The position numbers and the translations under genes were made by a program. The notes beneath the pieces were generated by a model that was not told where the DNA came from, ran no database searches, and saw only the letters and a list, made by a program, of their open reading frames with translations. From Blastomussa wellsi (lineage: Eukaryota; Cnidaria; Anthozoa; Scleractinia; Plerogyridae), in the NCBI GenBank assembly GCA_947652115.1, contig OX393562.1:23573576-23637575 (forward strand): a DNA stretch of 64,000 nt, read 5' to 3'. Below are positions 28,296-38,125 of this stretch, piece by piece. Each line of letters starts with the position of its first letter. Positions within the stretch are counted from its first letter, which is position 1.

Positions 28296-28455
28296 GGAGC
28301 TGTAGTTTCGTCCTTACCCCGAGGGAAGTGCCTTCACGAGTTGAGCTAGTCGTACGTGGGGGGTCTCTGCCATCTTTTGCCCCGTCCACGGTAATCATCG
28401 ATCTAGCTCCGGCGGGGGCTGTCAGTAGGGGCTGGTCCCTGAAGCTAAAACTTCC
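28294..28455 (+). ncRNA. Candidate HDV-like self-cleaving ribozyme at the R2 5' end
   Basis: R2 transcripts are known to be released from 28S by an HDV-like ribozyme. Pairings in the right order can be drawn here: P1 GGGGAGCT (28294) with AGCTCC (28405); P2 AGTTT (28304) with AAACT (28448); P4 as AGGGG..TCCCT near 28426-28440; and a J4/2-like GAAGCTAA between P4 and P2. The segment between P2 and the P1 partner strand is enlarged and could fold into an extended P3/L3 arm. This was drawn by hand and not tested with a covariance model. Confidence 0.4.
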
Positions 28456-28507
28456 CAGGCCTGCGAGGTGGTTAGCCTCGCAGGGCCCCCGCTGCCCCCG
28501 CAGATGA

Positions 28508-29065
28508 TATACGGCCGGGGGCGCAGCGGCGGAGGCGGGGTTGCTTTTCGCATGTCCCGAATGTGACAGAGCATTCGGGTCAGCGAGGGGCCTGTCCCAG
28601 CACCGGCGCAGGGCGCACCCCACTGAGTATCACTCTGAGAATGTGCCCACTGTCAGGAAAAAGGCACGCTGGGATCATGAGGAGCTCTTAATCCTGGCGC
28701 GCGCGGAAATTACACTCCGGGGGGCGGGGGTGAGGAACATCAACCAACGGTTGGTGCAAATCACTCCTGGCCGGACTCTCGATTCCATCAAGGGAGTCCG
28801 TAAGAGTACGCGATACCAGGAGCTGCTGGCCTCTTTACAGCCGGGGGCTGATAGCAGTGAGCTCAACGAACGCGATCTGACCGGCCCCAACCCCGGGGCC
28901 CAAGATGACATACCCAACGATTACCCTCCCGATCCTTGCCCACAATGGGCGGCGGAGGTCCGGACGACCATAGAAGAACTTGGCGTCCCAGATGGCATCG
29001 ACATTGATGCCATCAACCCTGGTAATCTCACAAACCATACCAGGGAGGTACTCGATGCGGAATAG
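28508..29065 (+). pseudogene. R2 protein, N-terminal part (zinc finger and Myb-like segment)
   Basis: The frame opens after the stop at 28505-28507. It encodes a C2H2 finger (CPECDRAFGSARGLSQHRRR, then AHP) and a Myb-like helix beginning ARWDHEELLILARAE, the DNA-binding parts of R2 that position it on 28S. No ATG precedes the finger in this frame; the nearest start-like codon is TTG at 28541. R2 start codons are often unclear, so this alone does not show damage. The frame stops at 29063-29065, after which the homology continues in another frame. Confidence 0.85.
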
Positions 29066-30356
29066 GTTACCTCCACTGGCAGGACCTAACAGGAGGCCAC
29101 CCAGGACAACTGGGGCCCCCAGGGTACGGACTGGACAACCAGAGCGCACAGCGAGGGCAAGGCGTAGGACTTCCTACGCCCGAACACAGCGACTTTTCAG
29201 AATATCAAGGAAGCGCTGTGCTCGCAACGTCCTTTCCGGTACCTGGGAGGAGGAACCTTCCCCAGTACCTATGGCCACACAGGAGCCGTACTGGCGTGGC
29301 GTATTCCAACAAGCATCGGTACACGATCATAGGAGACCTCTGCCCAAAGGGCCGGTTGAGTGGGCCCTGGTCAAGCCTATTACCATCGAGGAAGTGACCG
29401 GGGCGATCAAAGGGATGTCGGACGGGGCCCCAGGGCCGGACCGCCGGTCCCTTGATGACTTGAAACGCCTCAGGCGGAATGAGGTGGCGGCCCACTTCAA
29501 TGTGTGGCTGCTGGCAGGATATCCGCCAACACCTCTCCGCCAAGGGGAGACTGTCCTGATCGCCAAAGAGCAGGGCGCCACGTCACCCGAGAAGCACCGC
29601 CCGATTACAATGTCGGATATCATCTTGCGGTGCTTCCATAAGATCTTAGCTTCCCGGTTTGAGGTAACTCTGCCGTGGAACACACGCCAAAAGGCGTTCA
29701 TGAAGGGGGATGGCGTGGCTGATTCGATCTGGCTGCTGCAGACGATCATACGCCAACATCAGAGGACACTCCGACCACTTAATGTTGCGTTTCTTGACAT
29801 CAAGAAGGCTTTTGACTCTGTCAGTCATGAGAGTCTCTTGCTTGCTGCGGGGAGGATGGGTGTTCCCTCCCCAATGCTGGGCTATCTGGGTGAGCTCTAC
29901 GGGGACGCCTGGACACGCCTACGCATTGGCTCTGACCGCAGCGAACCTATCAAGGTGTCGCGGGGGGTGAGACAGGGCGATCCTCTCTCTGTCCACCTAT
30001 TCAATGCCATCATCGACTGGGCTCTGGAATGCCTCGATCCGGAGCTTGGTGTACTGGTTGGGGAGACGAGAGTGAATGCCGGAGCTTTCGCGGACGATAT
30101 TGCGCTGATTGCGGGAACATCACGCGGCCTCCAGTTCCTGCTTTATGACCTTGCTGCTGAGTTTAGGCTCAGTGGCTTGGAAGTCAGTGCGGGGCTGGAT
30201 GGCAAGTCAGCCAGTCTGCGAATAGACGTTGACGGCAAGAGGAAGATGTGGATTGTCAACCCACACCCCCACTTGCAGGTTTTCGGGCAACCGATTCCTG
30301 CAATAGGTGTTGCTGATACTCAGCGATACCTAGGGGTTCCTCTCTCTCTCCGATGA
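29066..30356 (+). pseudogene. R2 protein, reverse transcriptase part
   Basis: This is a different frame from the N-terminal part, also open back to 28980, so a frameshift lies somewhere in 28980-29065. It holds the R2-typical TSYARTQRLFRISRKRC, the RT entry DGAPGPDRRSLDDL, catalytic motif A FLDIKKAFDSVSHESL, GVRQGDPLS, and the catalytic FADDIALIAG. Both catalytic Asp blocks are intact. The frame ends TQRYLGVPLSLR with TGA at 30354-30356, right after a CT-repeat tract (about 30338-30350), the probable site of a second indel. Confidence 0.9.
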
Positions 30357-31534
30357 GAACCAGGGCGGACATCGCTGGCAAGCTGACTGAGGGGTTAGGG
30401 AACATATCCCGAGCCCCTCTGAAGCCCCAACAGCGCTTGTTCATCCTTACCACTAATCTCATACCAGCCTTATACCACCAGTTGGTTCTTACCGCGACCA
30501 GCAAGAAGTACTTGAAGTGGCTCGACAGGTCCATCAGAGCGGCTGTAAGATCCTGGTTGAAGTTGCCGAAAGATACGCCCAAGGCTTACTTCCATGCTAA
30601 GATCTTCGATGGAGGCCTTGGTATCGTTACCCTCGAGCATCAGGTCCCGTTGATGAAGATCAAACGCATCGACCGACTCTGGGCCAGCAATGACCCAGTG
30701 ATCAGGGAGATGCTGTCAACGGACGGTGCTGAGTCCTTGCTGGCTAGGCAAAGGGAGCCCAGTCGTTATGGGGGGTTGCAGATTACGAACGGGGAGAGCC
30801 TTCGGGTTGCCCTCGCGAGCGATCTGCACTCCTCCGTAGACGGCAGGGGCTTGCGCGAGAGCGACCTTGTCCCACACCAACATCAGTGGGTTGCCGAAGG
30901 CACGACTCTGCTGAGCGGCGCCAACTACATCGGCGCGGTGAAGGTCAGGGGCATCCTTCTCCCCTCAGCTGTACGTGCTGCCAGGGGTCGCACAGGCACT
31001 AGCGTCCTATGTGGCGCTTGCCAGCGACCCGGATCTCTTGGGCACATCTTACAAGTTTGCCCAAGGACTCATGGCTCGAGAGTGTCTAGACACGATAGGA
31101 TTGTCACCCTGGTGCAGACTGCTGCGGGTAAAGCCGGGTGGTCTTGCATCAGAGAGCCCGCCATTCCAACTACGGCGGGCCTGCGTAGACCTGACCTCAT
31201 TTTCCATCTTCCATCGAGGTCCACCTTCGTCCTAGACGTAACGATAGTAGCGGACAATGCGGTACTTCACGAGGTGCACGAGCGTAAAGTCCGGTATTAT
31301 GATGTCCCGGACATCAGAAACTGGTTTGCGCGTAACATCTCCGACAGTGAGGTGCATTTCTCCAGTGTGACTCTCAGCTGGAGGGGGCTGATGGCCCATG
31401 CATCAGCCGAGACCTTGTGCTCGCGACTGGGTCTGGGGCGGCGACTCCTAAGTCTCCTCTCAGCTGTCACCTGTGAGAGAAGCCTGTGGATTAGGCAACA
31501 TTTTCACAGAAGCAACTTCGTAGTACGTGAATGA
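30353..31534 (+). pseudogene. R2 protein, C-terminal part (CCHC and restriction-like endonuclease)
   Basis: This piece begins where the RT part ends; the ATG at 30353 overlaps the previous TGA by ATGA. It holds the thumb region, the zinc knuckle CGACQRPGSLGHILQVC (C220, C223, H231, C236 of this piece) and the endonuclease core RRPDLIF (PD at 280-281) with VLDVTIV (Asp295) and the downstream basic motif RKVRYYD. These are the key residues of the R2 endonuclease that nicks 28S. This part is uninterrupted and ends at the natural stop. Confidence 0.9.
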
Positions 31535-31787
31535 CGGGCACTCACGTGTCCTGATTTCCGCTGCGCTCCCTTGGCCGGAAAACGAGGGTCAAGCTTCTCT
31601 TCAAAAAGCTAATACTTTCATATGGCCCGGACTGGCCAGTGTGTGTACTCTATGTTGAAGAATAGCCTGGGCTAATTGTTGTTCTTGTAATAGCCCTACT
31701 GATGTAATAGCCCAGGGTGTGAACAGCTGTCTTGTAAAGTAAATAATTGTGTGGTCGGCCTTTGCCGGACTAAAATAAAAGTGGAAC

Positions 31788-31802
31788 TAGCCAAATGCCT
31801 CA

Positions 31803-31845
<43 letters not shown>

Positions 31846-31903
31846 ACTGTCCCTATCTACTATCTAGCGAAACCGCAGCAAAGGGAACGGACTTTGTAAA
31901 ATC

Positions 31904-31941
<38 letters not shown>

Positions 31942-32375
31942 TGACCTTGTGAAAAGACATGAGAGGTGTAGAATAAGTGGGAGCAGTTCGCTGCGCCGGT
32001 GAAATACCACTACTCTTATCGTTTTTTTACTTATTGGATGGAGCGGAGGCGAACCGCAAGGTTCACTTTCTGGACTTAAGCCGCCCCTCGCGGGAGGCGA
32101 TCCGAGTCCGAGACACCGTCAGGTTGGGAGTTTGGCTGGGGCGGCACATCTGTCAAACGATAACGCAGGTGTCCTAAGATGAGCTCAATGAGAACAGAAA
32201 TCTCATGTAAAACAAAAGGGTAAAAGCTCACTTGATTTTGATTTTCAGTACTAATACAAACCGTGAAAGCGTGGCCTATCGATCCTTTAGTCTTCAGGAG
32301 TCTTAAGCTAGAGGTGTCAGAAAAGTTACAACAGGGATAACTGGCTTGTGGCAGCCAAGCGTTCATAGCTACGTT

Positions 32376-32413
<38 letters not shown>

Positions 32414-32455
32414 CGAAGCAGAATTCGCCAAGTGATGGATTGTTCACCCACCAAT

Positions 32456-32510
<55 letters not shown>

Positions 32511-32900
32511 ATGAAGTGTTGTTGCAATAGTAATTCTGCTCAGTACGAGAGGAACCGCAGATTCAGACAATTGGCATTTGCACTTGGCTGAAAAGCCAAT
32601 GGTGCGAAGCTACCATCTGTTGGATTATGACTGAACGCCTCTAAGTCAGAATCCGTGCTAGAAAGAACGATGATTACCTCCGGAGAACTTTAGGCGAACC
32701 GGAATAGAAGGCCCCGGCCTTCGTGCGTCCCAAGGTGCCAAGGAGGACAGCAAACTCCAAGGCACTACCGATAGCAAACTCTAACGTTTCCGGAGATAAA
32801 TCCTCTGCAGACGACTTAAATAAAGAACAGGGTATTGTAAGTTGTAGAGTAGCCTTGTTGCTACGATCTTCTGAGATTAAGCCCTTGTTCTAAGAGTTGT
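31788..32900 (+). rRNA. 28S rRNA 3' part, R2-interrupted and diverged (probable pseudogene)
   Basis: It starts at the R2 3' junction TAGCCAAATGCCTC and runs to the 28S 3' end near TAAGAGTTGT. Landmarks are GATAACGCAGGTGTCCTAAG, GGGATAACTGGCTTGTGGC (peptidyl-transferase loop region) and the sarcin-ricin loop AGTACGAGAGGAACCGC near 32541. Several near-invariant positions are changed: CCTCATCATC for CCTCGTCATC (31802), GTTACAACAGGG for GTTACCACAGGG (32330), AAGATGAGCTCAATGAG for AAGGGGAGCTCATGGAG, and CAGTACTAATAC for CAGTACGAATAC. Many changes look like G-to-A or C-to-T. Together with the R2 insertion and the missing 5' part this copy is almost surely non-functional. Its last 215 nt (32686-32900) are the piece reused in the array downstream. 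Confidence 0.9.
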
Positions 32901-32935
32901 CAATCATCACTTTTTTCTTCTCACCCAGCCCAATC

Positions 32936-33483
32936 AAAGGCTCCCCACACTTAGCACTTCTTCTCTGAGCTCCACTCCAAAGGCTCCCCACACTTGCGTC
33001 TCAGCCGAACGCTAAAGGCTCCCTCTTACGTCTCAGCCTAACGCTAAAGGCTCCCCACACTTATTTCTCAGCCGAACGCTAAAGGCTCCCCACACTTATG
33101 TCTCAGCGGAACGCTAAAGGCTCCCCACAATTATGTCTCAGCGGAACGCTAAAGGCTCCCCACACTTATTTCTCAGCCGAACGCTAAAGGCTCCCCACAC
33201 TTACGTCTCAGCCGAACGCTAAAGGCTCCCCACACTTACGTCTCAGCCGAACGCTAAAGGCTCCCCACACTTACGTCTCAGCGAAACGTTAAAGGCTCCC
33301 CACACTTACGTGTCAGCCTAACGCTAAAGGCTCCCCACACTTATTTCTCAGCGGAACGCTAAAGGCTCCCCACACTTACGTGTCAGCCGAACGCTAAAGG
33401 CTCCCCAAACTTATGTCTCAGCCGAACGCTAAAGGCTCCCCACACTTTTGTCTCAGCGGAACGCTAAAGGCTCCCCACACTTA
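32936..33483 (+). repeat. 35-bp spacer repeat array, 16 units (candidate Pol I terminator region)
   Basis: The unit AAAGGCTCCCCACACTTACG, then TCTCAGCCGAACGCT, is repeated with small changes; the first one or two copies are divergent. It begins 35 nt after the 28S 3' end, separated by a T-rich run (CACTTTTTTCTTCTCACCC). In other animals clustered binding boxes for a Pol I termination factor sit at this position behind a T-rich release element. The terminator role is an inference from position and layout. Confidence 0.85.
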
Positions 33484-36117
33484 CGCCTCAAACTCTATAA
33501 GCGAGCCAAGTTTCGTGCGATTCGGATTAAACGTGGTGGTAGTTCTCCCCGTAAGAGGGGCGTCGTCGACTTCACTTACGGTTAGAAACTCAAAGAGATT
33601 TCAATGAAATCGATCGCTTTTTTCACAGGACGATTCTACGCCTCAAACTCTATAAGCGAGCCAAGTTTCGTGCGATTCGGATGAAACGGGGTGGTAGTTC
33701 TCCCCGTAAGATTCGTTTTGTCAAATTCACTTGGCTGGCAATCAGAGATTTCAATGAAATTGATCGCTTTTTTCACAGGACGATTCTACGCCTCAAACTC
33801 TATAAGTGAGCCAAGTTTCGTGCGATTCGGATGAAACGTGGTGGTAGTTCTCCCCGTAAGAGGGGCGTGGTCTGTACTTCACTTGGCTGCCAATCAAAGA
33901 GATTTCAATGAAATCGATCGCTTTTTTAACAGGACGATTCTACGCCTCAAACTCTATAAGTTAGCCAAGTTTCGTGCGATTCGGATGAAACGTGGTGGTA
34001 GTTCTCCCCGTAAGAGCGGTTTTTTAGGTTTCACTTGGCTGCCAATCAGAGATTTCAATCAAATTTATCGCTTTTTTTACAGGACGATTCTACGCCTCAA
34101 ACTCTATCACTGAACCAAGTTTCGTAAGATTCCGTTCACAGGTCTTGTTTTTATCGCGTTTCGCAGCATTTCGCGTCCGAAAAGATGGGCGTGGTCGAAT
34201 TCAATTGGCTGCCAATTGAAGGCGTTTGCATGAAATCAATCGCCGTTTTGACCAGCCTCTTCTACGCTTCAAACTCTATCACCGGGCCAAGTTTCGTAAG
34301 ATTCCGTTCAGAGGTCTTGTTTTTATGGCGTTTCGCAGCATTTCGTGTCCGAAAAGATGGGCGTGGTCGACTTCAATTGGCTGCTAATTAAAGGCGTTTG
34401 CATGAAATCGATCGCCGTTTTGACCAGCCTCTTTTACGCTTAAAACTCTATTACCGAGCCAAGTTTCGTGAAATTCCGTTTAGAGGTCTTGATTTCATGT
34501 CGTTTCGCAGCATTTCGTGTCCAAAAGCATGGGCATCGTCGAGTTCACTTAAGCGCCAATCAAAGAGATTTCAATGAAATTGATCGCTTTGTTCATAGGA
34601 AGATTCTACGCCTCAAACTTTATCACCGAGCCAAGTGTCGTAAGATTCCGTTAAGAGGTCTTGTTTTTATGGCGTTTCGCAGCATTTCGTGTCCGAAAAG
34701 ATGGGCGTTGTCGACTTCAAATGGCTGCCAATTGAAGGGGTTTGCATGAAATCGATCGCCGTTTTGACCTGCCTCTTCTACGCTTCAAACGCTATCTCCG
34801 AGCCAAATTTCGTAAGATGCCATTCAGAGGTCTTTTTTTTATGGCGTTTCGCAGCATTTCGTGTCCGAAAAGATGGGCGTGGTCGAATTCAATTGGCTGC
34901 CAATTGAAGGGGTTTGCATGAAATCGATCGCCGTTTTGAGCAGCGTCTTCTACGCTTCAAACGCTATCACCGAGCCAAGTTTCGTAAGATTCTATTCAGA
35001 GGTCTTGTTTTTATGGCGTTTCGCAGCATTTCGTGTCCGAAAAGATGGGCGTAATCGACTTCAATTCGCTGCCAATTGAAGGAGTTTGCATGAAATCCAT
35101 CGTCGTTTTGACCAGCCTCTTCTACGCGTCAAATTCTATCACCGAACTAAGTTTCGTAAAATTCCGTTAACAGGTGTTGTTTTTATGGCGTTTCGCAGCA
35201 TTTCGTGTCCGAAACGATGGGCGTGGTCGAATTAAAAAATGCTTTCGAAAAGATGGGCGTGGTCGAATTCAATTGGCTGCCAATTGAAGGGGTTTGCATG
35301 AAATCGATCGCCGTTTTAACCAGCCTCTTCTACGCCTCAAATTCTATCACCGAGCCACGTTTCGTGAAATTCCGTTCAGAGGTCTTTTTTTTATGGCGTT
35401 TCGCAGCATTTCGTGAACGAAAAGATGGGCGTGGTCGACTTCAATTGGCTGTCAATTGAAGGGGTTTGCATGAAGTCGATCGCCGTTTTGACCAGCCTCT
35501 TCTACGTTTCAAACTCTATTACCGAGCCAAGTTTCGTGAAATTCCGTTTAGAGGTCTTGATTTCATGTCGTTTCGCAGCATTTCGTGTCCAAAAGCATTT
35601 CGCTTTTTTCATAGGACGATTCTACGCCTCAAACTCTATAAGCGAGCCAAGTTTCGTGCGATTCGGATGAAACGGGGTGGTAGTTCTCCCCGTAAGATTC
35701 GTTTTGTCAAATTCACTTGGCTGGCAATCAGAGATTTCAATGAAATTGATCGCTTTTTTCACAGGACGATTCTACGCCTCAAAGTCTATAAGTGAGCCAA
35801 GTTTCGTGCGATTCGGATGAAACGTGGTGGTAGTTCTCCCCGTAAGAGGGGCGTGGTCTGTACTTCACTTGGCTGCCAATCAAAGAGATTTCAATGAAAT
35901 CGATCGCTTTTTTAACAGGACGATTCTACGCCTCAAACTCTATAAGTTAGCCAAGTTTCGTGCGATTCGGATGAAACGTGGTGGTAGTTCTCCCCGTAAG
36001 AGGGGCGTGGTCAACTTCACTTGGCTGCCAATCAAAGAGATTTCAATAAATTTAAAAAATTCTTTCACCGCTGGATTCTACGCATCAAACTGTATAAGCG
36101 TGCCAAGTTTGGTTTGA
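33484..36117 (+). repeat. Spacer repeat array of 150-155-bp (type A) and 172-bp (type B) units, short version
   Basis: Type A units contain CCTCAAACTCTATAAGCGAG, GTGGTAGTTCTCCCCGTAAG and CAAAGAGATTTCAATGAAAT; starts at 33484, 33639, 33789, 33943 and 34093 show the 150-155-bp period. Type B units contain GGCGTTTCGCAGCATTTCGT, AAAAGATGGGCGTGGTCGA and GGGGTTTGCATGAAATCGAT with a period of 172-173 bp. A and B are related. The order is A, then B, then A again near 35600. By position next to a Pol I promoter these could be enhancer-type spacer repeats. Open frames through them are caused by repetition, and the 172-bp period moves the frame in every unit. Confidence 0.9.
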
Positions 36118-36747
36118 TTTGGTTGAATTTGAGAATTTCGAGTTTCGAAATTTTTCTAAGTCCAGAGTTGATGAGATGGTGAACCATGAATTCGCGTACT
36201 TATAAGAGGGTAGGTTGCGAAGAGACTCGCTGAAGGCATGTGAACTTCACGGTTTCTCATTGTAATACCAGCCCTCTTAGGTGGTCGCGGGTACGAAATA
36301 GTGCATTTGGAGGGAAAGAGTCAAGTCCGGGCAGACTTGCTCCGTCAGTGGGAGGCAATAAATGACACGAAGTTTGTTTGACATGGTTGTCTTTTTGGAC
36401 GACCGTAACGCAGATGGTTGTTGTACGTGCTGGCCTGTGGCCATGAATAGTAGCCTATGATCCGAAGGAAACGTTCTTCCCCTAAGTAAATTGTGGACAT
36501 TCCCTGTTTTCTAAGCAAAGGAATGGCCGAATGTTACAAGGGTTGAACTGAGGCGTGGCAAAGAAAGAGTCGATTGCCGTAGCGCACTGCCAGTGCGTTG
36601 TCGGTTTTCCCTGTAGCATGAGAGAACGAAAGAGCGCACCGCCAGTGCGTTGTGGTTTTCCCTGTAGCCTGAGAGAACGAAAGAGAACGCTGGCGTCCTT
36701 CCGGCGAAGGCGCTTGCAGTAGAGCTCGTCTCTACTTGACGGAAAGT
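36118..36747 (+). promoter_or_regulatory. Pol I-type promoter region and 5' ETS, copy 1
   Basis: This is the single-copy-like part of the spacer just before 18S. GTACTTATAAGAGGG (36196-36210) looks like the TATA-and-purine initiator of many rDNA promoters, giving a proposed start near 36204 and a 5' ETS of about 540 nt. The ETS contains two direct repeats of 51-52 bp (36582-36633 and 36634-36685), each opening with the hairpin CGCACTGCCAGTGCG or its variant, followed by GGTTTTCCCTGTAGC and GAGAGAACGAAAGAG. The 18S begins TACCTGGTTGATCC. The start site is inferred and would need transcript 5' ends. Confidence 0.5.
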
Positions 36748-38090
36748 TACCTGGTTGATCCTGCCAGTAGTCATATGCTTGTCTCAAAGATTAAGCCATG
36801 CATGTCTAAGTATATAAGCACTTGTACTGTGAAACTGCGAATGGCTCATTAAATCAGTTATCGTTTATTTGATTGTACCATTACTACTTGGATAACCGTA
36901 GTAATTCTAGAGCTAATACATGCTGGAAGTCCCGACTTCTGGAAGGGATGCATTTATTAGATCAAAAACCAATGCGGGTTCCGCCCGGTTTGTTGGTGAT
37001 TCATAGTAACTGATCAAATCGCATGGCCTTGCGCTGGCGATGTTTCATTCAAATCTCTGCCCTATCAACTGTCGATGGTAAGGTAGTGGCTTGCAACGGG
37101 TGACGGAGAATTAGGGTTTGATTCCGGAAGAGGGAGCCTGAGAAACGGCTACTACATCCAAGGAAGGTAGCAGGCGTGCAAATTACCCAATCCTGACTCA
37201 GGGAGGTAGTGACAAGAAATAACAATACAGGGCTTTTCCAAGTCTTGTAATTGGAATGAGTACAACTTAAATCCTTTAACGAGGATCCATTGGAGGGCAA
37301 GTCTGGTGCCACCAGCCGCGGTAATTCCAGCTCCAATAGCGTATATTAAAGTTGTTGCAGTTAAAAAGCTCGTAGTTGGATTTCGGGATGGCTCGGTCGG
37401 TTTGCCGCAAGGTATGACTGGCCGAGCTGTTCTTCCTTGCAAAGACTGTGTGTGCTCTTAACTGAGTGTGCTCAGGATCTGCGACATTTACTTTGAAAAA
37501 ATTAGAGTGTTCAAAGCAAGCCCGTGCTTGAATACATAAGCATGGAATAATGGAATAGGACTTTGGTTCTATTTTGTTGGTTTCTGGAACCGAAGTAATG
37601 ATTGAGAGAGACAGTTGGGGGTATTCGTATTTCGTTGTCAGAGGTGAAATTCTTGGATTTACGAAAGACGAACTACTGCGAAAGCATTTGCCAAGAATGT
37701 GTTCATTAATCAAGAACGAAAGTTAGAGGATCGAAGACGATCAGATACCGTCCTAGTTCTAACCATAAACGATGCCAACTAGGGATCAGAGGGTGTTATT
37801 GGATGACCCCTTTGGCACCTTATGGGAAACCAAAGTTTTTGGGTTCCGGGGAAAGTATGGTTGCAAAGCTGAAACAACTTTAGGCGAACCGGAATAGAAG
37901 GCCCCGGCCTTCGTGCGTCCCAAGGTGCCAAGGAGGACAGCAAACTCCAAGGCACTACCGATAGCAAACTCTAACGTTTCCGGAGATAAATCCTCTGCAG
38001 ACGACTTAAATAAAGAACAGGGTATTGTAAGTTGTAGAGTAGCCTTGTTGCTACGATCTTCTGAGATTAAGCCCTTGTTCTAAGAGTTGT
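36748..38090 (+). pseudogene. 18S (nt 1-1128) fused to the last 215 nt of 28S, copy 1
   Basis: The 18S part (36748-37875) starts at the true 5' end and stops after GTTGCAAAGCTGAAAC. The 28S part (37876-38090) starts AACTTTAGGCGAACCGG and runs to the 28S end. The 18S has fixed lesions: ten bases are missing in GTAGTGGCTTGCAACGGGTG (expected ACCATGGTTG inside), the 530 loop reads GTGCCACCAGCCGCGG for GTGCCAGCAGCCGCGG (37312), and changes such as CTTCCGGGGAAAG-type substitutions occur before the break (TTCCGGGGAAAGTATGG for TTCCGGGGGGAGTATGG). Such an 18S cannot work in a ribosome. Copy 1 alone keeps ATTTACGAAAGACG where copies 2-4 have ATTTACAAAAGACG. Confidence 0.93.
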
Positions 38091-38125
38091 CAATCATCAC
38101 TTTTTTCTTCTCACCCAGCCCAATC

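Larger units (their letters stand above)
28296..31787 (+). mobile_element. R2 non-LTR retrotransposon in the 28S R2 site, near full length
   Basis: The 5' junction is CTCTTAAGG|GG and the 3' junction is AAGTGGAAC|TAGCCAAATGCC, which is the exact R2 target TTAAGG^TAGCC. There is no poly(A) tail, as usual for R2. The body of 3492 bp carries a 5' UTR, an N-terminal zinc finger and Myb-like segment, a reverse transcriptase, a CCHC knuckle and a restriction-like endonuclease, followed by a 3' UTR of about 250 nt (31535-31787) with the stem GGTCGGCC..GCCGGAC near its end. The frame is broken twice, so this copy cannot make a whole protein as assembled. It is G+C-rich compared with its surroundings, in line with a separate origin. 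R2 inserts only into 28S and moves by target-primed reverse transcription. Confidence 0.95.

Noticed and set aside
32936..33483. Regular 35-bp repeats resembling a CRISPR array
   Set aside because: The repeats are directly contiguous without unique spacers and lie in eukaryotic rDNA spacer.
36118..36747. A 5S rRNA or U-snRNA gene inside the rDNA spacer
   Set aside because: I looked for 5S, U1, U2, U5 and U6 start and internal motifs and saw none.
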